Origin: Burkholderia sp. 8Y
Lineage (GTDB): Bacteria > Pseudomonadota > Gammaproteobacteria > Burkholderiales > Burkholderiaceae
DNA: 64,000 bases
Direction of reading: 5' to 3'
Assembly (NCBI RefSeq): GCF_902506145.1
Contig: NZ_LR733519.1
Span: forward strand, 186,001-250,000
Positions 44,867 through 53,614 of this stretch are shown here, piece by piece. Under the pieces are notes generated by a model. It had not been told where the DNA came from. It saw only the letters and a program-made list of their open reading frames with translations, and ran no database searches. The translations under genes and the position numbers were made by a program. Every line of letters starts with the position of its first letter. Positions within the stretch are counted from its first letter, which is position 1.

Positions 44867-45474
44867 GCCGGTGCTAACCCGGCTGATTGAGTGCGGTCGA
44901 TCAGGTATCCGAACTAAATGACGACGGCGAGTTCACTTTGGGCTCGTGCACTCGCCGATAAGCGGCTATGACGCGTCCAGGGACTTCGTCGCGATTCTGA
45001 TCGTGGCAGTGTGAGAAACGGGAAGTCTGGCAGGTTCAGTGCTTGACCTTACTTGTTGAAACGCCTGCTGCTGACTTGGCGTGAGCCCGCCCATTGCGAT
45101 AATCGTCAGGCAATACCTTCGATTTTTTCGAGCAAAAAAAATTCAATTTCGCGTTGCTACGAACGATCGTTTCCCTTACTTTGCGGATAACGCGTGCCGG
45201 TACATCGCTCACTGGCAAGTAGAAACCCTACAAGATCGGAGATACGTCATGCACCGCAATCATCGACCGTTGTTCTAGACAGCCCCTTCCGTCCACGGCT
45301 TCCAACAGACGCACTGACAGGGCGCGAAAATTGCACGCGTCATATCGACGGTAGCCCGCATTTCATTCCATCGCCACGTGGAGCGCGATGTAATCGCTGA
45401 CCGAAGCAAAAGACCTCGGCGGCTTCGTCCCGGCTCGCAAGGGACGCTTCATTGGTAGAGACACGGTGCGTAAC
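44867..45474. other. Low-GC intergenic region
   Basis: About 600 bases with clearly lower GC than the flanks, including A- and T-runs near 45121-45145. No confident gene, RNA or terminator. A weak hairpin (AGCCGG/CCGGCT) just after the MFS stop lacks a T-run. It likely holds the promoter of the 45475 gene pair. Confidence 0.4.
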
Positions 45475-45693
45475 ATGTACTACGTTGATTTGACCCACGA
45501 AGCCGCGCTGGACCGGTCCAGCGGCGACGAGCAGGCGTCGCGATACATGCGGCTCTTCACGGTGATTCCTCCCTTCGGCACATTGGTGTGCGGATACGAC
45601 ACCCGTGGCGTGAACAATGCGCTGACTGACATCAAGCACGCCATCGCCCTCACGCCGATGTCTGTCGTTTCGAGCGGCCGGTTCGACTCATGA
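45475..45693 (+). CDS. Small hypothetical protein, coupled to hydrolase gene
   Basis: A 72-residue protein (ATG 45475; a GTG at 45466 is also in frame). Sequence includes RYMRLFTVIPPFGTLVCGYDTRGVNNALTDIKHA in outline. No membrane segment is evident. Its stop overlaps the start of the two-domain hydrolase gene in an ATGA, the classical sign of translational coupling. That overlap is the main reason to believe the gene is real. Function not recognised. Confidence 0.5.
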   Translation: MYYVDLTHEAALDRSSGDEQASRYMRLFTVIPPFGTLVCGYDTRGVNNALTDIKHAIALTPMSVVSSGRFDS

Positions 45694-47498
45694 CGCCCAT
45701 CGCCTTCAAAGGACGTTTCGGTTGGCTCCATGTCGGCCATGCTGAACGCGGCGTCGTGTTATGCAACCCCTTCGGGCATGAGTGCGCGTGGGCCCACAAG
45801 GCCATGCGTTATCTGGCCGATGAACTGTCTTATCAGGGTTTCCCGGTCTTGCGCTTCGACTATCTCGCAACGGGAGATTCCGCCGGCCTCGATGACGACA
45901 ACGACAGACTCGACCATTTCGTGGCGGATATCGGTGAGGCGATCGACTGCCTATGTAAAGAGACGGGCGCAACGAAAGTCACCTTGTGCGGCCTGCGTCT
46001 CGGTGCATCGCTGGCGGCGCTGGCGTCGCATGATCCCCGGGTGGATTCGCTTGCAATGCTCGCACCGGTAACGAGTGGGCGCCGCTATCTGCGCGAGCTT
46101 ACGGCCTTGCGGAAAGCGTGGATCGAGCATCAGCCCGTCGCCGTACGCACCTTGCAGATCGGCGCGCCCTTCAACGTACTGGGGCAGTCTTATAACGAAG
46201 CGTTTCGCAGCCGCTTGGCCGCGTTTGATCTTGCTAGGGCCATGAACAGCCTGCCCGCGATGCTCAAGCGCGTTTTCGTGGCCGATGCGCCCCCCGGCGC
46301 CAGCCAGTCGCTATGCGCCGTGTTGCTGGACCGAGGTGTCGACGTCCGGACGGACACGTTCGATGACTACTACGATTTCATGCAGGACACGGCATGGTCC
46401 GCTCTCCCCGAGAGAACGCTCAAAGGGACCGCGCAGTGGATAGCGGAAGGCGCGGCGGAAAGCATTTCCGAGAGTCTCGCGCCGGATCTGGTGAGCAAGG
46501 CCACGCGGCCCCGCATGTTGAACGATGTGGTCATCAAAACGCCGGAGGCGATCGAGCGTCCAGTGCTGTTCAGTACAGCCGGGCTCTTCGGCATCCTGTG
46601 CGAGCCCCGTGAGCGGCCCAGGCGCGGCCCGGTGGTCCTGATCACCAACACGGCGGCCACCGCGCATCAGGGCGACAGCCGCATCTCGGTGCGGATCGCG
46701 CGGGAATTGGCGCGGCGTGGCATTGCGTCGATGCGTATCGACGCTCGCGGCATCGGCGATAGCCCGCCGCTCTCGCCAGATGCGGCATCCGACGCCACGC
46801 TGTCGATTCATGCGGCAAGCATCATCGAAGATGTTTCGTCAGCGGCTGCATGGCTCAAACGCAAGGGCTACGATACGGTCGTCGCGTTCGGCATCTGTTC
46901 GGGTGCGTATAGCGCGTTGCGCGCTTCGCTTGCAGAGCCGGCCATCTCGGCGGTCATCGCGCTCAATCTCCAGCGCTTCTACATACCTGAACAGATGACG
47001 CTGCCAGAGCTGAGGGATGAGATGAGCAACACGATGGCGCGCCTCGCGCCTGCAATCCTGAAGCCGGCGAAGTGGTGGCTGGTGCTGAACGGAAAGCGTG
47101 AGCTCAAGCCAATCGCCAAGGCGTTCGCATCGCATGCGGCGGCGCGGCTGAATGCTCAGGTGATCGGTGTGAGCCGGCAGGCGGCGCCTGACGTCGACGC
47201 AAGATTGCTCGAACATCCGCATGATGTCATTCAGAGGCTCGAACAGAAGGGTGTTGACACGCTTCTGCTGTACGGCGTGGGCGACGACGGTCTCGATCAA
47301 CTCAACGCGCACTTCGGCAGGCACGGAAAAAAGCTATCGCGCCTTGCAAGAGTGAAGGCTATGGTCTGCAACGATATCGATCACTCGCTTTACGATCCGC
47401 GTGCGCTGGCGAAGGTGATTTCGCTGTCCGCGACGTTCATCGGGGAGCTGCACTGCGACGGCTCGCCCTTCGAGGAAGCGGTTTCGAACGGTGATTGA
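45690..47498 (+). CDS. Two-domain alpha/beta hydrolase, exosortase-associated-like
   Basis: A 602-residue protein holding two alpha/beta-hydrolase domains. The N-terminal domain (about 1-230) has RGVVLCNPFGHE, then FPVLRFDYLATGDSAG, and the elbow TLCGLRLGAS, where arginine replaces the serine nucleophile. The C-terminal domain (about 290-590) has GPVVLITNTAATAHQG, MRIDARGIGDS and the elbow AFGICSGAYS with a cysteine at the nucleophile place. LLLYGVGDDGLD and NDIDHSLYD supply a plausible acid and histidine. GLRLG elbows resemble exosortase-A-associated hydrolases, but no exosortase gene is in the window. Start fixed by ATGA overlap with the upstream small gene. Confidence 0.72.
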   Translation: MTPIAFKGRFGWLHVGHAERGVVLCNPFGHECAWAHKAMRYLADELSYQGFPVLRFDYLATGDSAGLDDDNDRLDHFVADIGEAIDCLCKETGATKVTLCGLRLGASLAALASHDPRVDSLAMLAPVTSGRRYLRELTALRKAWIEHQPVAVRTLQIGAPFNVLGQSYNEAFRSRLAAFDLARAMNSLPAMLKRVFVADAPPGASQSLCAVLLDRGVDVRTDTFDDYYDFMQDTAWSALPERTLKGTAQWIAEGAAESISESLAPDLVSKATRPRMLNDVVIKTPEAIERPVLFSTAGLFGILCEPRERPRRGPVVLITNTAATAHQGDSRISVRIARELARRGIASMRIDARGIGDSPPLSPDAASDATLSIHAASIIEDVSSAAAWLKRKGYDTVVAFGICSGAYSALRASLAEPAISAVIALNLQRFYIPEQMTLPELRDEMSNTMARLAPAILKPAKWWLVLNGKRELKPIAKAFASHAAARLNAQVIGVSRQAAPDVDARLLEHPHDVIQRLEQKGVDTLLLYGVGDDGLDQLNAHFGRHGKKLSRLARVKAMVCNDIDHSLYDPRALAKVISLSATFIGELHCDGSPFEEAVSNGD

Positions 47499-47901
47499 CA
47501 TCACGGATACCGCACCTTGATCAAGGTCAGTCGTGAACGGTGTCGCGCAGTTCAACGATCGCGGCGATAACGAGCGACGGCAGTGCGTCGAGATGTCCTG
47601 TCGATCTCTTTCTCTTACTTGCCAACACCACGCCCCGGCAATCACCCTTGCGTCCTTTTTGTCGGGCCATCGATTTTGTTTATGGGCCCGCATGTTTGAT
47701 GACGGCGAAACCAAGCCCGCAAACCCGCGCCGGCTGGCGCTCCATCATCTTCGCTGCGCCGGACCGCTTCGCGACTCATGGTTTACGCGCAGTACCGTGC
47801 GTGCCTCGCGGGCCGTATCGTCGGCTTCGTTCTCGCCACACACCGGGCCGCGTGCATTCGACGAGCGCCTGACTGCCCGGCACCTCACGGAGCACCTCGA
47901 C
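47499..47901. other. Intergenic region before gallate operon
   Basis: A 403-base region between the hydrolase and the gallate dioxygenase genes. The dioxygenase frame is open from 47533, but the residues before 47902 look like non-coding translation. I see no clear promoter, dyad or regulator gene. Gallate operons are usually controlled by a LysR gene; none adjoins here. Confidence 0.4.
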
Positions 47902-49203
47902 ATGGCCCGCATCATCGGTGGCATCGCCGCCTCCCACACGCCCACTATCGGTTTCGCGTTCGACAAGAACAAGCGCGACGATCCGGTCTGGGCGCCGATC
48001 TTCGAAAACTTCGCGCCGCTCGCCAACTGGCTGGAAGAAAAGCGCCCCGATGTGATCCTGACCATCTATAACGATCACGTCACCTCGTTCTTCTTCGACC
48101 ACTACTCGGCTTTCGCGCTGGGCGTCGGCCCGGAATGGCACGTCGCGGACGAGGGCGGCGGCGCGCGCGATCTTCCGCCGATCAAGGGAGATCCCGCGCT
48201 TGCCGCGCACATCGGTAGCTCGCTGATGACCGACGAGTTCGACATGTCGTTCTTTCAGAACAAGGCGCTCGATCACGGCTGCTTCTCGCCGCTTTCCATG
48301 CTGTGCCCGCACAAACCCGAGTGGCCCGTGAAGATCGTGCCGCTGCAAATGGGCGTGCTGCAATTGCCGGTGCCGAGCGCGCGACGCTTCTACAAGCTCG
48401 GTCAGGCGCTGCGCCGCGCGATCGAAAGCTATCCGGAGGACATCAAGGTCGCGATTCTCGCGACGGGCGGTCTTTCGCATCAGGTGCATGGCGAACGCGC
48501 CGGCTTCAACAACACCGAATGGGATCAGCGTTTCCTCGATCTCTTCGAACGCGATCCCGAGCAGCTCGCGGAGATGACGATCGCCGAGTATGCGGAACTG
48601 GGCGGCTACGAAGGCGCGGAAGTCATCATGTGGCTCACCATGCGCGGCGCGCTGTCGTCGAACGTGGTCTGCAAGCATCGCAGTTACTACCTGCCTTCGA
48701 TGGCCGGCATCGCAACCGCTATCTACGAAGGCGAGGACAGCGAGACGAAGCCCGCGATCATCGAGCGGCATCGTCAGCGCATGGCGGTCGAATTGACCGA
48801 TGTGGAGAAGCTGCAAGGCACCTATCCGTTCAGCATCGAAACGGCCGTGCGTGCGTATCGCATCAACGATTATCTGCATCGCATGGTCGAGCCCGCGCAT
48901 CGCGAGTCTTTTCAGCGCGATCCCGAAGCAAGCTTCGAAGCCGCCGGTCTCAGCGATGAAGAACGCGACATGATTCGCCGCCGCGACTGGCGCGCTCTGC
49001 TGCATTACGGCGTCATCTTCTTCATGCTCGAAAAGCTCGGCGCGGTAACGGGCGTGTCGAATCTGCACATCTATGCGGCGATGCGCGGCCAGACGCTCGA
49101 AGAGTTCCAGAAGACGCGCAATGCGCCGGGCGCGCTGTATTCGGTGGCGGGCAAGAGCGGCGGCAAGCTCGACTGGGACAAGGCGGAGCAGGGCAAGCAA
49201 TAA
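47902..49203 (+). CDS. galA: Gallate dioxygenase (LigAB-type extradiol ring cleavage)
   Basis: A 433-residue non-haem iron dioxygenase opening gallate to 4-oxalomesaconate. The N-terminal ~290 residues form the LigB domain (ARIIGGIAASHTPTIGFAFD with an iron-ligand His, LTIYNDHVTSFFFDHYSAF with a second His, ATGGLSHQVHGERAGF). The C-terminal ~120 residues form a LigA-like domain (YRINDYLHRMVEPAHRESF, then RDWRALLHYGVIFFMLEKLGAV). This B-A fusion is typical of gallate dioxygenases such as DesB/GalA. I chose the ATG at 47902. First gene of the operon. Confidence 0.92.
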   Translation: MARIIGGIAASHTPTIGFAFDKNKRDDPVWAPIFENFAPLANWLEEKRPDVILTIYNDHVTSFFFDHYSAFALGVGPEWHVADEGGGARDLPPIKGDPALAAHIGSSLMTDEFDMSFFQNKALDHGCFSPLSMLCPHKPEWPVKIVPLQMGVLQLPVPSARRFYKLGQALRRAIESYPEDIKVAILATGGLSHQVHGERAGFNNTEWDQRFLDLFERDPEQLAEMTIAEYAELGGYEGAEVIMWLTMRGALSSNVVCKHRSYYLPSMAGIATAIYEGEDSETKPAIIERHRQRMAVELTDVEKLQGTYPFSIETAVRAYRINDYLHRMVEPAHRESFQRDPEASFEAAGLSDEERDMIRRRDWRALLHYGVIFFMLEKLGAVTGVSNLHIYAAMRGQTLEEFQKTRNAPGALYSVAGKSGGKLDWDKAEQGKQ

Positions 49204-49230
49204 AACGACATAGACGCACGGAGACAACAC

Positions 49231-50580
49231 ATGACTAGCGGCAAAACCATCGACATCAAGGGCTTCATCGACGAGCGCCCCATTTCTGCCTACCAGTGGC
49301 TACTGGTGGCGCTGTGCTTTCTCGTCGTGACCGCCGACGGCATGGACGTCGCCATCATGGGCTTCGTTGCGCCGTCGATCATCGCGGACTGGCATATCTC
49401 GCGGCCAGCGTTCGGGCTCGTGATGAGTGCCGCGCCCATCGGACTCGTGATCGGCGCGCTGGCCGCGGGGCCGGCGTCGGATCGGATCGGAAGAAAAGGA
49501 GTGCTGATTACATCGGTGTTTCTGTTCGGCGTGTTCACCATCGCCACGGCCTTCACCAATTCGCCGACGAGCATGGCCCTGCTGCGCGTGCTGACGGGCA
49601 TTGGTCTCGGCGCAGCAATGCCCAATACCACGACGCTGCTCTCCGAATACGCGCCGCAACGCAAGCGCGCGCTGCTCATCACCATCATGTTCACGGGCTT
49701 CAATCTCGGCTCGGCGCTGATCGGCTTCGTCGCGGGCTGGCTCATTCCGACGCATGGCTGGCGCTCGGTGCTGGTTTTCGGCGGCGGGCTTCCGCTGGTG
49801 CTGATTCCGCTGCAAATCTGGCTGCTGCCCGAATCGGCGCGTCTGCTCGCGGTGCGCGGCGCGACGCAGCAAAAGATCGGCAAGGTGCTGGGCCGTGTCT
49901 GCGGCGTGCGCTTCACGGGCGATGAAACGTTCGTCTCGACCGAGCCGCCGCTGCCGACGAAGCGGCCGATCGGCGTGCTGTTCTCGCACGGCTACGGGCT
50001 CCTGACGGCGGCGCTGTGGGTCACGTATTTCATGGGCTTGCTCGTGATCTATCTGCTCACCGGCTGGCTGCCAACGTTGATGAAGGACGCGGGCCTGACC
50101 GTATCGGCGGCTGCGAACATCACGGCGATGTTTCAGATCGGCGGCACCATCGGCGCGATTCTCGTCGGCTGGATCATGGACCGCGTGCGGCCCGCGCCCG
50201 TCATCAGCGCGGCCTATCTCGGCGGCGCGGTGTGCGTGCTGGGTCTTGCGTGGATCGGCGCGCTGTCGTCGTCGCTCGCGATTCTTGTGTTCGCCGCGGG
50301 TTTTTGCATGAGCGGCGCGCAGACGGGTCTCAACGCGTTCGCGCCGGGCCGCTATCCGACCGTCGCGCGTGCCACCGGCGTGAGCTGGATGCTCGGCATG
50401 GGCCGCTTCGGCAGCATCTTCGGTTCCGCGTTCGGCGGCGCGTTGCTGGGCCTCGGCTGGCAGTTCGGCGCGATCCTCGCGATGCTCGCCGTTCCCGCGA
50501 CGCTCGCCGCCATCGCCATTCTCGTCGCGCAGCGGGGCCGCACGGCCGATGCCGCTCCTCAGACCACCGCCGCACATTAG
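49231..50580 (+). CDS. Aromatic acid MFS transporter, AAHS family (probable gallate importer)
   Basis: A 449-residue, 12-helix proton symporter. AAHS-family hallmark is ALCFLVVTADGMDVAIMGFVAPSI near residues 28-51, carrying the conserved aspartate in the first helix. Motif A reads GPASDRIGRKGVL, and the mid-protein region FSHGYGLLTAALWVTYFMGLLVIYLLTGWLPTL matches PcaK-like carriers. It lies between the dioxygenase and the hydratase genes, 27 bases from the former, so gallate is the likely substrate. Confidence 0.9.
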   Translation: MTSGKTIDIKGFIDERPISAYQWLLVALCFLVVTADGMDVAIMGFVAPSIIADWHISRPAFGLVMSAAPIGLVIGALAAGPASDRIGRKGVLITSVFLFGVFTIATAFTNSPTSMALLRVLTGIGLGAAMPNTTTLLSEYAPQRKRALLITIMFTGFNLGSALIGFVAGWLIPTHGWRSVLVFGGGLPLVLIPLQIWLLPESARLLAVRGATQQKIGKVLGRVCGVRFTGDETFVSTEPPLPTKRPIGVLFSHGYGLLTAALWVTYFMGLLVIYLLTGWLPTLMKDAGLTVSAAANITAMFQIGGTIGAILVGWIMDRVRPAPVISAAYLGGAVCVLGLAWIGALSSSLAILVFAAGFCMSGAQTGLNAFAPGRYPTVARATGVSWMLGMGRFGSIFGSAFGGALLGLGWQFGAILAMLAVPATLAAIAILVAQRGRTADAAPQTTAAH

Positions 50581-50592
50581 TACGGAGTCACG

Positions 50593-51618
50593 ATGATTAT
50601 CGACATACACGGCCACTACACGACCGCGCCCAAGGCGCTGGAGGCATGGCGCAACCGGCAGATCGCCGGCATCAACAGTCCGTCGGAGATGCCGCGTCCG
50701 TCTGAACTGCATATCAGCGACGACGAATTGCGCGAGTCCATCGAAAGCAATCAGTTGCGGCTGATGCGCGAGCGCGGGCTCGACCTGACCATCTTCAGTC
50801 CGCGTGCGAGCTTCATGGCGCATCACATCGGCGACTTCGACGTGTCGAGCACGTGGGCCGCCATCTGCAACGAGCTGTGTTATCGCGTAAGCCAGCTCTT
50901 TCCCGACAGCTTCGTTCCAGCGGCGATGCTGCCGCAAAGTCCCGGCGTCGATATCGCGACATGCATTCCCGAACTCGTGAAGTGCGTCGAGCAGTATGGC
51001 AACGTGGCGATCAACCTGAATCCGGACCCTTCCGGCGGGCACTGGACGAGTCCGCCGCTTTCGGACCGCTACTGGTACCCGATCTACGAGAAGATGGTCG
51101 AGTACGACATTCCCGCGATGATCCATGTGAGCACGAGCTGCAACGCGTGCTTCCATACCACGGGCGCGCATTATCTGAACGCCGATACGACCGCGTTCAT
51201 GCAGTGCCTCACGTCCGACCTGTTCCGCGATTTCCCGACGCTGCGCTTCGTGATTCCGCATGGCGGCGGCGCGGTGCCGTATCATTGGGGACGCTTTCGA
51301 GGCCTCGCGCAGGAACTCAAAAAGCCCTTGCTTAAGGACCATTTGCTGCACAACGTGTTCTTCGACACGTGCGTCTATCATCAGCCGGGCATCGACCTGC
51401 TCACGCGTGTGATACCGGTCGACAACATCCTCTTCGCCAGTGAAATGATCGGCGCGGTGCGTGGCATCGACCCGGAAACGGGGCATTATTTCGACGATAC
51501 GAAACGTTATATCGAAGCCGCGTCCATGCAGCCGGATGCGCGCTACAAGATCTACGAAGGCAACGCACGCCGCGTGTATCCGCGCCTCGATGCCGCGCTC
51601 AAAGCAAAGGGACAATGA
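50593..51618 (+). CDS. ligJ: 4-oxalomesaconate hydratase, LigJ type (amidohydrolase family)
   Basis: A 341-residue metal-dependent enzyme of the amidohydrolase-2 superfamily. It hydrates 4-oxalomesaconate to 4-carboxy-4-hydroxy-2-oxoadipate. Metal ligands: IDIHGHYT at the start, the histidine in MIHVSTSC, and the aspartate/glutamate region [25 protein letters not shown] in outline. [20 protein letters not shown] is a strong LigJ signature. Pseudomonas GalB performs the same step with an unrelated fold, so this operon uses the Sphingobium/Comamonas-type enzyme. It overlaps the aldolase gene by four bases. Confidence 0.9.
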   Translation: MIIDIHGHYTTAPKALEAWRNRQIAGINSPSEMPRPSELHISDDELRESIESNQLRLMRERGLDLTIFSPRASFMAHHIGDFDVSSTWAAICNELCYRVSQLFPDSFVPAAMLPQSPGVDIATCIPELVKCVEQYGNVAINLNPDPSGGHWTSPPLSDRYWYPIYEKMVEYDIPAMIHVSTSCNACFHTTGAHYLNADTTAFMQCLTSDLFRDFPTLRFVIPHGGGAVPYHWGRFRGLAQELKKPLLKDHLLHNVFFDTCVYHQPGIDLLTRVIPVDNILFASEMIGAVRGIDPETGHYFDDTKRYIEAASMQPDARYKIYEGNARRVYPRLDAALKAKGQ

Positions 51619-52304
51619 ACATGGTTGAACTCGGAGTGGTGTATCGCAATATCGATCGCGCGAATGGCGACGCGGCAACGAAGCTGGGCGCACTCGGCTC
51701 GGCGACGGTTCACGAAGCAATGGGCCGTGTCGGCCTGATGAAGCCGTATATGCGCCCGATCTACGCGGGCGCGCAAGCGAGCGGCACAGCCGTGACGGTG
51801 CTCCTGCAGCCGGGCGATAACTGGATGCTGCACGTCGCGGCCGAACAGATACAGCCGGGCGATATCGTCGTGGCCGCCTGCACCGCCGATAACACCGATG
51901 GCTTCTTCGGCGACTTGCTTGCCACGAGCTTCAAGGCGCGTGGCGCGCGGGCGCTCATCATCGACGGCGGCGTGCGCGACGTGCGCGTGCTGACCGAGAT
52001 GGGCTTTCCGGTATGGAGCAAGGCGATCTCCGCGAAGGGCACGGTGAAGGCGACGCTCGGCTCGGTCAACATTCCGGTCGTGTGCGCGGGCGCGCTGATC
52101 ACGCCGGGCGATGTGATCGTCGCGGACGATGACGGCGTTGTCGTCGTGCCGTCGGCATCGGCGCAAAAGGTGTTGGAAAAGGCCACGGCGCGCGAGGCGC
52201 TCGAAGGCGAGAAGCGCGCGAAGCTGGCGGACGGCGTGCTCGGTCTCGACATGTACAACATGCGCGAGCCGCTGCAACGCGCTGGCCTGCGTTATATCGA
52301 CTGA
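51615..52304 (+). CDS. ligK: 4-carboxy-4-hydroxy-2-oxoadipate aldolase, LigK/GalC type
   Basis: A 229-residue class II pyruvate aldolase of the RraA-like superfamily. It splits 4-carboxy-4-hydroxy-2-oxoadipate into pyruvate and oxaloacetate. Motifs: [27 protein letters not shown]-like [16 protein letters not shown], and the metal site [47 protein letters not shown] carries the catalytic RD pair. The ATG overlaps the ligJ stop (ATGA) and its own stop overlaps the next start, indicating tight coupling. Confidence 0.9.
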   Translation: MNMVELGVVYRNIDRANGDAATKLGALGSATVHEAMGRVGLMKPYMRPIYAGAQASGTAVTVLLQPGDNWMLHVAAEQIQPGDIVVAACTADNTDGFFGDLLATSFKARGARALIIDGGVRDVRVLTEMGFPVWSKAISAKGTVKATLGSVNIPVVCAGALITPGDVIVADDDGVVVVPSASAQKVLEKATAREALEGEKRAKLADGVLGLDMYNMREPLQRAGLRYID

Positions 52305-53020
52305 TGCAAGAGCTCGCGATGAACGACACCGCCACGCCGATCGCGGTCATTTCCTCGATGGCGACACGCCAGGTCCTGAACGATCTCGCCGACGCCTACA
52401 TGCGGCGCTCCGGGCAGCACGTGGCGGTCGAATCGGTCGGCGGCGTGGCGGCGGCGCGGCGTATTGAGGAACACGAAGCATTCGATGTCGTGGTGCTTGC
52501 CTCGGACGTGATCGCGCGGCTGGCGGCAGCGGGGCTTGTCGATGCGGCGAGCCGCGTGGGCATCGCGCGTTCCGGCATTGCGGTGGCCGTGGCGGCGGGC
52601 GCGGCGCGTCCTTCGATCGACAGCGGCGCGGCCGTGCGTGAGGCGGTGCTCGCCGCGCGCAGCATCGGCTATTCGACCGGGCCGAGCGGCGCGCATCTGA
52701 TACGTCTGTTCGAAGACTGGGGCATCGCGGAGCTGATCGGTCCGCGCATCGTGCAAGCGCCGCCAGGCGTCCCCGTCGGTGCGCTGATCGCGCGTGGCGA
52801 AGTCGAGCTGGGGTTTCAGCAGATGAGCGAGCTGATCGGCGTGGCGGGCGTGGACATCATCGGTCCGTTGCCGGAAGACATTCAGGCGATGACCGTCTTC
52901 GAAGGCGCCGTGTGCGCGAAACCGCGTGCGCCCGTTGAATCGAGGGCGTTGCTGGCGTTCATGGACTCGCCTGAGAGTGGTGAAATCAAGCGACGGTATG
53001 GGATGGAGCCTGCGCGGTAG
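52304..53020 (+). CDS. ModA-like substrate-binding fold protein without signal peptide
   Basis: A 238-residue type II periplasmic-binding-protein fold, like molybdate-binding ModA: AVISSMATRQVLNDLADAYMRR, then FDVVVLASDVIARLAAAGLVD, then LAARSIGYSTGPSGAHLIRLFEDWGI, and GEVELGFQQMSELIGVAGVDIIGPLP. There is no N-terminal signal peptide, so it should be cytoplasmic. Its start overlaps the aldolase stop (TGATG); an ATG at 52319 is an alternative. Last gene of the gallate operon, where a tautomerase (GalD/LigU) is often found. Function unknown. Confidence 0.72.
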   Translation: MQELAMNDTATPIAVISSMATRQVLNDLADAYMRRSGQHVAVESVGGVAAARRIEEHEAFDVVVLASDVIARLAAAGLVDAASRVGIARSGIAVAVAAGAARPSIDSGAAVREAVLAARSIGYSTGPSGAHLIRLFEDWGIAELIGPRIVQAPPGVPVGALIARGEVELGFQQMSELIGVAGVDIIGPLPEDIQAMTVFEGAVCAKPRAPVESRALLAFMDSPESGEIKRRYGMEPAR

Positions 53021-53614
53021 GGGGGGCGTTTCTTTGGCGACGATCCGCCGCGCTAGGGCACTGCTCGCGCCAGGCTGTAAATCGTCCCGGCGGCGCTCAC
53101 GCCCATCGAGCAATGCCATTCCAATATCTGTCGACTCGCAATACACAAAACAAACCCGCTCGTCTGCTCTTTACTCATTTAGGGATGCATTTCGAGAGCG
53201 ATTGATATTGGCCGAAGAATCTAATAAGTCAACAAACGGTCTGAAACGGCGTCTCGCTTTTAAGTCGCGTCCTATTTACGGTGCGACTAATTCCGCGCTC
53301 GGCGAGTGCATGTGACTAGACGCCGCTTCGCAGAAGCTCTCTCAATAGCAGCCGCAGAGTCCAAAAAGATACCTCAATCGTAATTTAATGTTATCTGAAA
53401 CATTGTTTCGAACATTATCTATATCCCTTGCGCCATAGTTGCCACCTCGTTAGGATTCGCTGCCAAATCGCTGCGGTCGAAATACTCACTGTGAGTTATT
53501 CAGATCCACGGCGAATATCAGTCTCAAAAGGCAGTTATCTGCCGACGGTGATGTTGCAACAAGGCATTCAGGTGCCGCAGTCCGCGCTGATTAGCCGGGC
53601 GTCAGGGGAATTTC
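53021..53614. other. AT-rich intergenic region before capsule operon
   Basis: A 594-base stretch, distinctly AT-rich from about 53100 to 53470, between the gallate and capsule operons. A short dyad GAAACATTGTTTC lies at 53397-53409. Open frames crossing it have poor coding character. It probably contains the capsule operon promoter and regulatory sites. Confidence 0.5.
53397..53409. promoter_or_regulatory. Dyad in capsule operon upstream region
   Basis: GAAACATTGTTTC has perfect 5-base arms around ATT, in an AT-rich context about 205 bases before the first capsule gene. Candidate regulator site; not matched to a known consensus. Confidence 0.3.

Noticed and set aside
44867..44885. Terminator after the Bcr/CflA-like gene
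   Set aside because: AGCCGG/CCGGCT can pair, but the stem is only six bases and no T-run follows.
47533..47901. N-terminal extension of gallate dioxygenase
   Set aside because: The upstream 123 residues in frame look random, and the ATG at 47902 gives the family's normal start ARIIGGIAASH.
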